From contig JBGCEH010000024.1 in the NCBI GenBank assembly GCA_045106195.1, positions 186,001 through 250,000 of the forward strand: a DNA stretch of 64,000 nucleotides, read 5' to 3'. The position numbers and the translations under genes were made by a program. Origin of the DNA: Granulosicoccus sp045106195 (GTDB taxonomy: Bacteria > Pseudomonadota > Gammaproteobacteria > Granulosicoccales > Granulosicoccaceae). Below the pieces are notes generated by a model. That model was not told the origin of the DNA. It did not search any database and was given only the letters and a program-made list of their open reading frames with translations. Below are positions 53,504-63,177 of the stretch, in pieces. The first letter of the stretch is position 1. Each line of letters starts with the position of its first letter.

Positions 53504-54274
53504 ATGCAAGCGCCTCTCCCAACATTGATGGTGGCACCCACAGGTGCCCGACGTACCAGAAAGGATCACCCGCAGCTACCGATACACATCGATGAGATCG
53601 TGAGCACCGCCAAATCCTGTGCAAGTGCAGGTGCTGATGGAATTCATATTCATGTCCGAGACAAGAATGGTTTCCATATTCTTGACGTTGGTCTGTACAA
53701 CGAAGTTCTCAAGGAACTTGAGCTAGCCACCCCGACCCTGACGCTTCAGGTGACTACCGAGGCGGTCGGTCGCTATACACCGAAGGAACAACGTCAGCTG
53801 GTAAAAACGCTCAAACCTGCCAGCGTTTCCATCTCCACATCAGAAATGTTGGCAGATGAGGAATTCGATGTTGCCGTCGAGTTCTATCAATGGTGCCGTG
53901 ACGAAGACATCGCAGTTCAACATATCCTGTATTCAACCGAGGATCTGATGCTGTTCGAAACCTTGTTGAACAGTCCAGTGCTTGAGCTGAACAATCCCCA
54001 ACTGCTGTATGTACTCGGTCGGCATTCACACAATCAGCAGAGCTCACCACAGCAACTGGATCCTTTTATGCAATGGCTTACGGCCACCAGGCTGGAAAGT
54101 GACTGGGCTGTTTGCGCTTTCGGTCAGGGTGAAACCGACTGTCTGGTCGCAGCGCATGCTCTGGGCGGAAAAATGCGCGTGGGGTTTGAAAACTCCCTGT
54201 GGAACAAGGATGGCACCATTGCCAGAGACAATGCCGAGCGTGTTGCTGAAATCAGACTTTCCACACGCTGTTAG
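53504..54274 (+). CDS. BKACE-family beta-keto acid cleavage enzyme
   Basis: 256 residues, a little short for the DUF849 family. The zinc pair appears in HIHVRDKNG near 48-56, the N-terminal APTGARRTRKDHP near 11-23 and the late MRVGFENSLW near 226 give the remaining active-site Glu. BKACE enzymes join acetyl-CoA with a beta-keto acid, releasing acetoacetate and a new CoA ester. Known substrates range from 3-keto-5-aminohexanoate to dehydrocarnitine; specificity depends on pocket residues that I cannot read reliably. It follows the aminotransferase by 6 bp. Confidence 0.85.
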   Translation: MQAPLPTLMVAPTGARRTRKDHPQLPIHIDEIVSTAKSCASAGADGIHIHVRDKNGFHILDVGLYNEVLKELELATPTLTLQVTTEAVGRYTPKEQRQLVKTLKPASVSISTSEMLADEEFDVAVEFYQWCRDEDIAVQHILYSTEDLMLFETLLNSPVLELNNPQLLYVLGRHSHNQQSSPQQLDPFMQWLTATRLESDWAVCAFGQGETDCLVAAHALGGKMRVGFENSLWNKDGTIARDNAERVAEIRLSTRC

Positions 54275-54322
54275 CAAGAGCGTTCAGAATTTGCATGGAA
54301 GACTGCAAGAGTTCATTCAGGG

Positions 54323-55528
54323 CTACAGTGGAGCGGCAACCATGCGACGCTGAATTCGCAGAGTCGATACAAGGCCAAACATCGACAGAATCATCGATGC
54401 GGAAATGATGATGTACAGCCAATGGTCACCAAACGGCAACAGGTAACCGACAAGCAAGGTAAGGAATACACCCAGGGCAGTTTGTAAACTGCCTGACAAT
54501 CCCGATGCAGAGGCGGCAAGATCCCGGCGAACACTCATCGCAATACTGAACATGCTGGGTAGCGAGACACCGTTGCTGAATGCCACCAGAAACATGGGCA
54601 CAAACAAGGTCGTGGGATGATGGTTAGCCATTCCCAGCCAGAACAGGGTAGCACCCAGCGCAAAAGGCCCCGCCCCCAGAACGATCATTCGAAAAACGCC
54701 CTTTGACTCGGAGAACCGTCCTGCAACCAGATTGCCACTGAGATAACCGATAGCCACCATGGCGAACCATATTCCATACGAGGATGCACTCATACCCCGT
54801 ATTTCCATGGCCACATACGGAGCCCCTGCCAGAAAGCTGTAATAGACACCCACTGTACCTGCCTGCATGATCGCACAGGCAATGAATGCCCGATGGCGCA
54901 ATAAGACCAATGATGAAGATAAAAACGATGCACGCAAGTCGCCTGTATCCTCAGTTGTATGGCCAGTGGAAAGTGTCTCGTGTTGATATCGATAACACAT
55001 GAATAGAAGGATGATACTGAGCCCGGCAAGCCCCAGATACATATACCGCCAGCTATAGGTATCAGTTATCCAGCCACCCAGTGCCGGCGCAAACAAAGGT
55101 GCGACCATCATGGCTGTGGTTATGTAACCAATGACACTGGCTGCCTTGTCTTGGGAGTAGATATCCCTGACCACGGTACGCGGAAGAAACACACACACCG
55201 CACCACCGACACCTTGTAAAAAACGCGCAAGCAGTAACCATTCAATAGACTGTGCCGTCGCACAGGCAATGCTTCCGAGAAAGAAAATAGTCAGGCTGAA
55301 CAGCATCACCGGTCGCCTGCCATATCGATCTGCGGCGGGCCCTAAAACAAGCTGTGAGAAAAGGTTCGCTGCCAGAAATACGGTGAGTACCATCTGTACC
55401 AACTCATATCGAGTCGATAGCTCAACCATTATTGTAGTGGTCGCAGGCAGCACACCGTTGAGTGCCATCGGGCCTATTGCCGAGATGGCAATAAGCAGCA
55501 GCATCAACGGGATGCCCAATACGTTCAT
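54323..55528 (-). CDS. MFS transporter, Bcr/CflA type
   Basis: 401 residues with 12 predicted transmembrane helices. The LGPAADRYGRRPVMLFSL block near 60-77 is the loop 2-3 MFS signature, and GVGGAVCVFLPRTVVRD matches the drug-efflux DHA1 Bcr/CflA group. The ATG overlaps the stop of the CitE-like gene by 4 bp, so the two are expressed together. Export of a pathway product or toxic compound is possible; the substrate is not known. Confidence 0.85.
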   Translation of the reverse strand: MNVLGIPLMLLLIAISAIGPMALNGVLPATTTIMVELSTRYELVQMVLTVFLAANLFSQLVLGPAADRYGRRPVMLFSLTIFFLGSIACATAQSIEWLLLARFLQGVGGAVCVFLPRTVVRDIYSQDKAASVIGYITTAMMVAPLFAPALGGWITDTYSWRYMYLGLAGLSIILLFMCYRYQHETLSTGHTTEDTGDLRASFLSSSLVLLRHRAFIACAIMQAGTVGVYYSFLAGAPYVAMEIRGMSASSYGIWFAMVAIGYLSGNLVAGRFSESKGVFRMIVLGAGPFALGATLFWLGMANHHPTTLFVPMFLVAFSNGVSLPSMFSIAMSVRRDLAASASGLSGSLQTALGVFLTLLVGYLLPFGDHWLYIIISASMILSMFGLVSTLRIQRRMVAAPL

Positions 55529-56397
55529 GCGCGTTCGCTTAATCGCTGTACCCGTTGCAAAAGCTGTTCAGCCATCTCTAGATGCAATCGTTCAGTCATA
55601 CGCCCATTGATCGAAATTGCCCCCTTGCCTGCGTTCTCAGGCAACGCGAAGGTATCGACCGTTGTTCTCGCTGTATCGATATCAACATCGGACGGCGAGT
55701 ACGCAGCATTGGCAGCTACGATCTGTGAAGGATGAATCAGTGTCTTGCCATTCATTCCCATGGTGGCTCCTTGTACACACTCGTTTTCAAAACCTTCAGT
55801 ATCAGCAAAGTCGTTATAAACCCCATCCAGCATCTGCAGGCCATGGGCCTTGGCTGCCGCCACTAGCGACATCAGCCATGGTAGAAGATAGGTTCGATCC
55901 GACTGTACAGGCATGCCGGCAGCACGCGCCATGTCGTTGTTACCGACAAGAAACATGGAAAGTCGTTGATAGTGGGCAGAACATGCAGCAATGGCCGTCG
56001 CGTTGACTACCGCCAGAGGTGATTCAAGCATCGCCCATATGGCACAGTTGCTCAAGGATGGATGGCTGTCCATGAGATCAGAGAGTTGCGCCACATGATC
56101 AACGGTGTCGACCTTGGGTAGCACAATAGCATCCAGACGACAGCGAGATGCTGCTTCAATATCATCGCCGTGCCACTGGGTGTCAGCCGTATTGACGCGC
56201 ATTACCCGCAGTCTGTATCCATAGTCAAATTGTTGAAAAGCATCAATAGCCTGGGTTCGTGCCATTGATTTACTATCGGGCGAGACGGAATCTTCAAGAT
56301 CAATGACAATGGCATCTGCGGCAAGGCCAGGACCTTTCGCGAGCGCACGCTGGTTACTTGCAGGCATGTACAAGGCCGATCGACAATCAATAGACAT
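55525..56397 (-). CDS. CitE/HpcH-family CoA-ester lyase
   Basis: 290 residues, HpcH/HpaI TIM barrel. RSALYMPASNQRALAKG at the N-terminus, VIDLEDSVSPDSK near 31-43 with the metal-site acid pair, the ILPKVDT-type block (IVLPKVDTVDHV), and the GMNGKTLIHPSQI segment near 227. Relatives cleave citramalyl-CoA or malyl-CoA. Together with BKACE opposite it may process the CoA ester products of the same catabolism, but specificity is not visible. Confidence 0.85.
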   Translation of the reverse strand: MSIDCRSALYMPASNQRALAKGPGLAADAIVIDLEDSVSPDSKSMARTQAIDAFQQFDYGYRLRVMRVNTADTQWHGDDIEAASRCRLDAIVLPKVDTVDHVAQLSDLMDSHPSLSNCAIWAMLESPLAVVNATAIAACSAHYQRLSMFLVGNNDMARAAGMPVQSDRTYLLPWLMSLVAAAKAHGLQMLDGVYNDFADTEGFENECVQGATMGMNGKTLIHPSQIVAANAAYSPSDVDIDTARTTVDTFALPENAGKGAISINGRMTERLHLEMAEQLLQRVQRLSERA

Positions 56398-56469
56398 GAA
56401 CGGTGGTTCTACTCTCTGAACGAAATGTTGATTTTAATGCGGGCCAACCGCCTACGCGGTAATCATAAA

Positions 56470-57693
56470 TCAGCCACGCTGCTTTTTTACGGCGTACATC
56501 ATGCCACCGACCAGCAATCCCCAGAATGCACCGCCAATGCCAAAAAATGCCAGCCCTGAGCCGGAGAACAAAAAAGTGATGGCTGCCGCTTCACGTTGCC
56601 TTGAATCCGAAAGCGCACCGACAATGGCAGCCGAGAAAGCGCCTAACAAAGCAAGCCCCGCTATGGCTTCTATCAACACGCTTGGAACCAGCGTCACTAG
56701 CAATCCGGCCACACCCGCCAGCAGTCCGATGACCACATAGGTAAAACCTGCGACCGCAGCCGACCAATAACGCTTTTGCGGGTCAGGATGTGCGTCAGTA
56801 CTTGAAAACATTGCAGCGGTAATAGCGGCCAGGTTAATGGCATGTGAACCAAAAGGTGCAGCAAGAAGGGAAAAAATGCCTGTATTGGCAATGAGTGGTC
56901 CGGCCTTGGGATAGTAGCCACCCGCTTTGAGTACCGCCACACCTGGTACATTCTGCGAAGCCATGGTGACAACAAACAAAGGAATACCGAGACTAACCAA
57001 AGCGCCGATATCGAACACCGGTGGTATCCAGAGCGGTGCGGGTACCAGACTTTCCTGTAGTTGTGCACCGAAATCGTCGGGCAGCCCGATTCGGAATCCA
57101 ACCAGCGCTATTAACACAAAGAGTGCTGATGGCACTGCAAAGAAGCGATTGAAAAGCCCGACCAACCACCACGTGAGTAACAGTGGCACCGTGATAAACG
57201 GATCGAAGGCCAGCGCCTGCACCGGCGCCAGACACAAACTGAGAAGCACACCCGCCAACATGGCATTTGCCAGCGTGGTCGGGATGGATTCGATGAGCCG
57301 ACCCAGCGGCCGGAACCATCCAGAAATAATCAACAGCACCGAACTGAAAACATAGACACCGATAGCCTCATTGACGCTTGCCAGCGTGTCCCCTGACGCG
57401 ATCAGCAAGGCCGCGCCTGGTGTCGACCACGCCACCCCGATTGGCATACGATAACGTAAGGCCAGCACAATACCCGATAGTCCCATGCCCATCGTCAAAG
57501 CGATGAGTCCCGAGGTTGCCTGCGCCGGTGTAGCACCCGCCGCTGTCAATCCTTGCAGCACAATGGCAAACGAGCTGGTAAAGCCCACCACGGCTGCCAG
57601 AATTCCCATCCCGATAGCCGAACCCGATAAATCAGACACACGCGACGTGCTCATAGCGCCTGAAGGAATATCAGTTGTTGAGGGGTCGGCCAT
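56470..57693 (-). CDS. BenE-family benzoate/proton symporter-like protein
   Basis: 407 residues with about 11-12 transmembrane helices. GLTAAGATPAQATSGLIALTMG near 48-69 and AGVLLSLCLAPVQA near 147 are typical of the BenE family; GVAVLKAGGYYP near 249 likewise. Import of an aromatic or other carboxylate is likely; no aromatic ring-cleavage genes are near, so benzoate itself is doubtful. It leads the minus-strand group benE-like, citE-like, MFS. Confidence 0.85.
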   Translation of the reverse strand: MADPSTTDIPSGAMSTSRVSDLSGSAIGMGILAAVVGFTSSFAIVLQGLTAAGATPAQATSGLIALTMGMGLSGIVLALRYRMPIGVAWSTPGAALLIASGDTLASVNEAIGVYVFSSVLLIISGWFRPLGRLIESIPTTLANAMLAGVLLSLCLAPVQALAFDPFITVPLLLTWWLVGLFNRFFAVPSALFVLIALVGFRIGLPDDFGAQLQESLVPAPLWIPPVFDIGALVSLGIPLFVVTMASQNVPGVAVLKAGGYYPKAGPLIANTGIFSLLAAPFGSHAINLAAITAAMFSSTDAHPDPQKRYWSAAVAGFTYVVIGLLAGVAGLLVTLVPSVLIEAIAGLALLGAFSAAIVGALSDSRQREAAAITFLFSGSGLAFFGIGGAFWGLLVGGMMYAVKKQRG

Positions 57694-57761
57694 GAAGCAA
57701 TAAAGCTCTACGCGGGTGCGATAGAATAGCGCCCACTTGGTTAACTGGCTACCTGCATTCT

Positions 57762-59060
57762 ATGCATCTTTTATTGATCGGCAGTGGTGGGCGTGAACAC
57801 GCAATGGCTTGGAAACTGGCTCAGTCAAGCAATGTGACTTGTGTCAGTGTCGCACCGGGTAATCCCGGTATGGCAAGTGAAGACAAGGTTGAATGCGTGG
57901 ACATTGCCGCCACCGACATACAAAAGCTGGCAGGCTTCGCAGAGTTGAACAAGGTTCACCTGACCATTGTCGGACCCGAAGCACCCTTGGTTGCCGGTAT
58001 TGTCGATGATTTCGAATCCAGGGGATTGAGGATTTTCGGCCCCCGCAGCCAGCCTGCGCAGCTTGAAGGCAGCAAGGCCTTCGCCAAGGATTTCATGGCA
58101 CGACACCAGATTCCCACCGCCTCATACGCAACCTTTGGTGAAGCGGCCCCCGCCATCGCCTGGGTCAACGAAAAAGGCGCACCTATTGTCATCAAGGCAG
58201 ATGGATTGGCAGCAGGCAAAGGCGTCATCGTAGCCCGAAGTATCTCTGAGGCACATGATGCTGTTAATGCAATATTCAATGGACAGTTCGGTGCTGCAGG
58301 TTCGCAAGTGGTTATCGAGGAATTTCTTGACGGCGAAGAGGCAAGCTTTATCGTGGTGGTATCGGGACGCCAGTGTGTAGCACTTGCCAGCAGCCAGGAT
58401 CACAAGGCACGCGACGAAGGTGACACAGGTCCTAACACGGGTGGTATGGGTGCCTATTCGCCTGCGCCAGTTGTAACACCGTCTGTTCACAACCATGTCA
58501 TGAAGGATATCGTCGAACCTGCCATCAACGCACTTGCCGATGAGGGCATGCCATTCACCGGATACTTGTACGTCGGACTAATGATTGATGCCAATGATCA
58601 GGCTCGTGTGGTCGAGTTTAACGTTCGGCTGGGCGACCCGGAAACGCAACCATTGATGATGCGTATGCAAAGCGACTTGCTAGCGCTACTGGACCATGCG
58701 GTCGATGGCACACTTGACGCTGCCAGCATAGACTGGCTTGAGGGTTATGCGTTGGGTGTTGTTCTTGCAGCAGGTGAGTATCCGGCTGGTAGCAGCAAGG
58801 ATAAGCCTATCAATGGCATCACTCACGCCGAGAACAATGGCAGCAAAGTATTTCATGCAGGGACACGATTACGCGATGGTCAACTGGTGACCAGTGGCGG
58901 AAGAGTACTTTGCGCAACTGCCGTTGGAAAAACTCTCAAAGAAGCAAAAGACAAGGCCGATGCTTCCGCAGCCTGTATTGAATGGGAGGGTGTGCGTTAC
59001 CGATCGGATATCGGCCATAGAGCCATTGAGCCATTGAGCCCTAGAGTGATTGGGCAATAG
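57762..59060 (+). CDS. purD: Phosphoribosylamine-glycine ligase
   Basis: 432 residues, normal for PurD, which makes glycinamide ribonucleotide in purine synthesis. The N-domain begins LLIGSGGREHAMAWKL, and the ATP-grasp part has KADGLAAGKGVIVA near 147-160, HKARDEGDTGPNTGGMGAY near 213-231 and NVRLGDPETQ near 288. The partner purH is not in the window. The last codons contain a short tandem duplication (GCCATTGA twice, near 59020-59035), adding a few residues at the C-terminus. Confidence 0.96.
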   Translation: MHLLLIGSGGREHAMAWKLAQSSNVTCVSVAPGNPGMASEDKVECVDIAATDIQKLAGFAELNKVHLTIVGPEAPLVAGIVDDFESRGLRIFGPRSQPAQLEGSKAFAKDFMARHQIPTASYATFGEAAPAIAWVNEKGAPIVIKADGLAAGKGVIVARSISEAHDAVNAIFNGQFGAAGSQVVIEEFLDGEEASFIVVVSGRQCVALASSQDHKARDEGDTGPNTGGMGAYSPAPVVTPSVHNHVMKDIVEPAINALADEGMPFTGYLYVGLMIDANDQARVVEFNVRLGDPETQPLMMRMQSDLLALLDHAVDGTLDAASIDWLEGYALGVVLAAGEYPAGSSKDKPINGITHAENNGSKVFHAGTRLRDGQLVTSGGRVLCATAVGKTLKEAKDKADASAACIEWEGVRYRSDIGHRAIEPLSPRVIGQ

Positions 59061-59126
59061 GGCCATCTATTAATCGACGCTCTTACTCACCAAAATGCCA
59101 GCGGGGCGGGGCGGGAACGGCATCAT

Positions 59127-59181
59127 CCCCGCGAAAACGGGAATCCACATTCACATTCACGTAAATTCCCGCCTTCGCGCG
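59127..59181. repeat. REP-like dyad between purD and rho
   Basis: The left part CCCCGCGAAAACGGGAAT and the right part ATTCCCGCCTTCGCGCG are inverted copies with a few mismatches around an approximately 20-base centre that includes ACATTCACATTCAC. The words CCCCGCGAAA-CGGGAATCC are those of widespread short palindromic repeats in proteobacteria. It lies between convergent purD and rho and could end both transcripts or be a small mobile repeat. Confidence 0.55.
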
Positions 59182-59256
59182 ACTGAAAGGTCAGAGCAAC
59201 ACTGACTGCTCAGTCACTGTTGTCAGGCGCAAGCTAAAAATGAACCACGCAGCGTG

Positions 59257-60513
59257 CTAGCGTTTCATTGAATCAAAGAATTCATTGTTGGTCTTGGTTT
59301 GCTGCAGACGACCTAACAGGAATTCAACGGCTTCAATCTCATCCATTGAGTGGATGAACTTGCGCAAAATCCAGGTCTTTTGAAGCTCTTCAGGGTCCAT
59401 CATTAACTCTTCACGTCGAGTTCCAGAGCGATTGATGTTGATGGCCGGGAACACCCGTTTTTCAGCAATCCGTCTGTCAAGGTGCAATTCCATATTACCC
59501 GTACCCTTGAATTCCTCATAGATTACCTCGTCCATTTTTGAACCGGTATCGACCAAGGCAGTAGCAATGATCGTCAGGCTGCCACCTTCTTCGATGTTTC
59601 TTGCAGCGCCGAAAAATCGCTTGGGACGATGCAGGGCATTTGCGTCAACACCACCTGTGAGAACCTTACCCGAGGATGGAACCACGGTGTTGTAAGCGCG
59701 TGCAAGGCGGGTGATGGAATCAAGCAGAATCACGACATCCTTTTTGTGTTCTATCAATCGCTTGGCTTTTTCTATAACCATTTCGGCTACCTGCACATGT
59801 CGCGCAGCGGGCTCATCAAACGTACTAGAGATAACCTCCCCTTGCACCATGCGCTGCATTTCCGTGACCTCCTCGGGCCGCTCGTCTATCAGCAGAACGA
59901 TGAGATGAGAATCGGGCGAATTAGCAGCAACGCTCTGCGCGATGTTTTGCAGCATGAGCGTCTTACCCGCTTTTGGTGGTGACACAATCAAACCACGCTG
60001 GCCTTTGCCGATGGGCGCTGCGAAGTCGATGATGCGTGCGGTAATGTCTTCTGTACTTCCATTACCGCGCTCCATGGTAATGCGTTCATTGGCATGCAAG
60101 GGCGTCAGGTTCTCAAACAGCACCTTGCTCTTCGCTTGCTCCGGAGGGCTGAAATTGATTTCATCAACCTTGAGCAAGGCAAAGTATCGCTCACCTTCTT
60201 TGGGCGGTCTTATTTTGCCCGAGATACTGTCGCCAGTACGCAATGCGAAACGTCGCACCTGACTGGGAGAGACGTAAATGTCATCAGGGCCAGCCAGGTA
60301 GGAGCTGTCAGCTGAGCGCAGGAAGCCAAAACCGTCCTGCAGTATTTCCAGAACTCCACCGCCAAAGATGTCTTCACCTTTGCGAGCGTGAGCTTTGAGG
60401 ATCGAGAAAATAATATCCTGCTTGCGTTGTCGGGCAACGCTCTCCACGCCAATAGACTCAGCGAGCTCTATAAGTTCTGTGGGATTCTTTTTCTTTAGGT
60501 CGGTCAGATTCAT
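59257..60513 (-). CDS. rho: Transcription termination factor Rho
   Basis: 418 residues, the standard size. The N-terminal RNA-binding cold-shock-like fold has GFGFLRSADSSYLAGPDDIYVSPSQ near 61-85, the P-loop is PPKAGKTLML near 178-187, and the Q- and R-loop regions and the LDRRIAEKRVFPAININRSGTRREE block near 350 are present. It lies after trxA in the same direction, with 323 bp between them, as in many gammaproteobacteria. A separate promoter precedes it (60595-60624). Confidence 0.97.
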   Translation of the reverse strand: MNLTDLKKKNPTELIELAESIGVESVARQRKQDIIFSILKAHARKGEDIFGGGVLEILQDGFGFLRSADSSYLAGPDDIYVSPSQVRRFALRTGDSISGKIRPPKEGERYFALLKVDEINFSPPEQAKSKVLFENLTPLHANERITMERGNGSTEDITARIIDFAAPIGKGQRGLIVSPPKAGKTLMLQNIAQSVAANSPDSHLIVLLIDERPEEVTEMQRMVQGEVISSTFDEPAARHVQVAEMVIEKAKRLIEHKKDVVILLDSITRLARAYNTVVPSSGKVLTGGVDANALHRPKRFFGAARNIEEGGSLTIIATALVDTGSKMDEVIYEEFKGTGNMELHLDRRIAEKRVFPAININRSGTRREELMMDPEELQKTWILRKFIHSMDEIEAVEFLLGRLQQTKTNNEFFDSMKR

Positions 60514-60836
60514 ACACGTAAGTGCGTAGCGTGGGCGTCAGACGCCTTGAGGGGAGAAGGCCCATTGCGCAAAGCATGCTGGGCGGATCAGTACGTTATA
60601 AGTACGGAATCGTGAAGATGTCAGGGATAAGAAAAGTGAGGTTTTTATCTGTTTTTTGCACGGAGCGCGCTGCGGAAGAGCGGGCTGCACTGGTGCGATG
60701 AGGTAAACTTACCATGCAATTCTGCGCCTGTCTACCCTCAATGATGGAATAACGGCACTGCAGGGCACGCACTAACGTCTACTTGACGACATCAGGACCA
60801 CAATGGTGTGTGGCCCTGCCCGTCTGATTTTTGGTG
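60514..60836. other. Leader and spacer between trxA and rho
   Basis: Gene-free. It holds the proposed rho promoter and a leader of about 75 bases, and an imperfect hairpin just after the trxA stop (near 60800-60823, AGGACCACA / TGTGGCCCT). No U-run follows the hairpin, so trxA read-through into rho is possible. In E. coli the rho leader is the site of Rho autoregulation; the same is likely but not shown here. Confidence 0.45.
60595..60624 (-). promoter_or_regulatory. Likely sigma-70 promoter of rho
   Basis: On the minus strand CTGACA (60624-60619) and TATAAC (60600-60595) are separated by 18 bp; each box differs from consensus by one base. Transcription would start near 60588, leaving about 75 bases before the rho ATG. 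Confidence 0.5.
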
Positions 60837-61163
60837 TCAGGCGTTCTCGTCGAGAAACTCAGTTAACTGAGCCTTGTTGAGGCCACCGACTTTTGTGCCT
60901 TCGACGGCACCATTTTTGAACAGCATCAAGGTGGGAATACTGCGGATACCATATTTTGGAGGCGTATTGGGATTATCGTCTATATTCATTTTGACGATTT
61001 TCACTTTACCGGAGTATCCGGGAGCCACATCTTCCAGCACTGGAGCAATCGCCTTACACGGACCACACCACTCAGCCCAGTAGTCCACGAGCACAGGTGT
61101 ATCGGATTTCAGGACTTGCTCTTCAAAGTCGGCGTCTGTGACAGGCGTAATGTGTTCGCTCAT
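60837..61163 (-). CDS. trxA: Thioredoxin 1
   Basis: 108 residues with the active site WCGPC (C33, C36), the buried Asp in PVLVDYWAEW and cis-Pro in IRSIPTLMLF. It reduces protein disulfides in the cytoplasm. A good ribosome binding site (AAGAGGT) precedes the ATG. It lies between rhlB (divergent) and rho (downstream), the arrangement of E. coli. Confidence 0.96.
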   Translation of the reverse strand: MSEHITPVTDADFEEQVLKSDTPVLVDYWAEWCGPCKAIAPVLEDVAPGYSGKVKIVKMNIDDNPNTPPKYGIRSIPTLMLFKNGAVEGTKVGGLNKAQLTEFLDENA

Positions 61164-61434
61164 GTATACCTCTTGGTTGCAGGTGCACCCCTATGGCGAG
61201 CATGCCTGCCACAGAGGTGTTGAATAATAAAATACTGACAGACCACCATATAAAGTAAGGTGTTTGCCTCTAGTCTGGATATCTTGGGGACAGGCTGGCA
61301 GCAAAGCAAGATACGGTTGCTCCGATTGCTGTACCGGTTTGTATGAGAAAATCCGAAAGCGGTGCTCGCTTGAGGTCATCTCAGATTAGCAAACCATTCC
61401 CTGATATTTTATCAGATCGTATGACAGAGATCGC

Positions 61435-62985
61435 ATGACAGATAACTCGACCGACACCACCAAGGCGAAACCGACACTCACTTTCAAGGAACTCGCTTTG
61501 CCCGATGCCTTGCTACACGCAACTGACAAACTAGGCTTCAGCAACTGCACCGAAATCCAGGGCTTGTCCTTACCGGTTATCGCCGAGGGTCGGGATATTG
61601 CGGCTCAGGCGCAAACTGGTACCGGCAAGACTGCCGCTTTTCTATTGGGCAGCTTTGCAAGACTTATAAATCATGTACCCGAGGAAAGACGTGCAAACCA
61701 GCCTCGCATGCTGGTCATAGCTCCCACGCGAGAGCTTGCGATGCAGATCAAGAAAGATGCTGATGCGCTAAGCGCACACACTGATCTAACATGCGCAGTG
61801 GTTTATGGCGGAATCGACTATGAAAAACAACGCAAAGAGCTGGCCGCTGGGGTAGACGTCCTGATCGGCACACCCGGACGACTTATCGACTACTTCAAGC
61901 AGAAAATCTTCGATCTGAAAAAACTTGAAATCATCGTGCTCGACGAAGCAGACAGAATGTTCGATCTCGGCTTCATTGCCGATATCCGTTTTTTGCTCCG
62001 ACGCATGCCAGAACCCGGCGATCGGCTCAGCATGTTGTTTTCGGCAACGCTGTCCCATCGCGTCATGGAACTTGCGTACGAGCACATGGATAATCCGGAA
62101 CCTATAAAGACCGAAAGCACGGGTGTTACAGCGAAGGGTGTTCGCCAATCCTTGTACCAGCCAGCAGACGATGAAAAGGTCCCGCTACTGTTAGGCCTGC
62201 TGGACATCCTGAAACCACCCCGTTCCATCGTTTTCGTGAATACCAAACGTACAGCGGAAAAAGTCGAAGGTTATTTACTGGGCAATGATGTTCCCTGCGG
62301 AACGCTATCAGGCGATGTGCGCCAATCAAAGCGCCAGAAAATTCTTGCCGAATTCACGGCCGGTAATTTGCCGGTACTCATTGCCACTGATGTAGCCGCT
62401 CGTGGCCTGCACATTGATGACGTCAGCCATGTCTTTAATTTCGACCTTCCGCAACAGGCCGAAGATTATGTTCACCGGATCGGACGCACCGCCCGCGCCG
62501 GAACCGAAGGCATGGCCGTCAGCTTTGCCTGCGAAAATTATTCATTCTCACTACCCGAGATTCAAGACTACATCGGACAAAGTATCCCGTTGGAAATGAT
62601 CACTGATGAGCTGCTTGTAAAACCCAAACCACGAGTGAGAGTGGAACGGGATCGTCCAGACCAGCCGGGTCAAGGGAGAAAACAGGGAGTTGGCCGTTCG
62701 AGGCGCGGTAGTTCTGACTCATCGTCACGCGGGAATGGCCGCTCAGGCAATCGCAGCAGATCAGGCCAGGCCAGACAATCCAGCGGAAAGCCACAAGGCA
62801 AAACCAGCGACAGCGCCGCGGCCAGGAAAAGCGATCAAACTGCCGCCGCGCACACCGACAAGCCTGCGGGTTCGCAAGCAAACGTGGAGGCAACCGGTGC
62901 CCCGGCTGCAAAAAAAAGACGCAGACGGCGTCGCAAACCCAGCACTGACAAGCCGGCGAGCCAGGACAACAAGGCTACCGAATAA
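61435..62985 (+). CDS. rhlB: DEAD-box RNA helicase RhlB-like
   Basis: 516 residues. The Q motif and TEIQGLSLPVI, Walker A AQTGTGKT near 59-66, PTRELAMQ, VLDEADRMF, SATLSHRVM, and the second RecA domain with ATDVAARGLHIDDV and HRIGRTARAGTEG are all intact. The C-terminal tail (about 405-516) is a long basic stretch rich in Arg, Ser, Gly and Lys ending in a KKRRRRRRK cluster, suited to RNA or RNase E binding. A TATCAG palindrome at 61401-61415 lies 20 bp before the ATG. Its place beside trxA-rho supports RhlB over other DEAD proteins. Confidence 0.92.
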   Translation: MTDNSTDTTKAKPTLTFKELALPDALLHATDKLGFSNCTEIQGLSLPVIAEGRDIAAQAQTGTGKTAAFLLGSFARLINHVPEERRANQPRMLVIAPTRELAMQIKKDADALSAHTDLTCAVVYGGIDYEKQRKELAAGVDVLIGTPGRLIDYFKQKIFDLKKLEIIVLDEADRMFDLGFIADIRFLLRRMPEPGDRLSMLFSATLSHRVMELAYEHMDNPEPIKTESTGVTAKGVRQSLYQPADDEKVPLLLGLLDILKPPRSIVFVNTKRTAEKVEGYLLGNDVPCGTLSGDVRQSKRQKILAEFTAGNLPVLIATDVAARGLHIDDVSHVFNFDLPQQAEDYVHRIGRTARAGTEGMAVSFACENYSFSLPEIQDYIGQSIPLEMITDELLVKPKPRVRVERDRPDQPGQGRKQGVGRSRRGSSDSSSRGNGRSGNRSRSGQARQSSGKPQGKTSDSAAARKSDQTAAAHTDKPAGSQANVEATGAPAAKKRRRRRRKPSTDKPASQDNKATE

Positions 62986-63177
62986 CATGGAGGCACCGCA
63001 CCGGGCTTGCCAAACTCCACCAATAATCCCTTTGTTGATCTATCAGACAGCATAAAATCACGAGTGGCATCACAAAAAACAGTAAACTGTGTATACCGGC
63101 GCTGCATTGTCTGGATGCCAGGGCACTACCTGGAATCAACCTGCAGCGTTTACGCTTGAAGCAACCGGGAGAGAGCA

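Noticed and set aside
59015..59037. Tandem repeat at the end of purD as a repeat element
   Set aside because: Only two copies of an 8-base word; best seen as a local duplication that lengthens the C-terminus.
60790..60836. Intrinsic terminator of trxA
   Set aside because: A hairpin is present but the expected U-run on the minus strand is missing.
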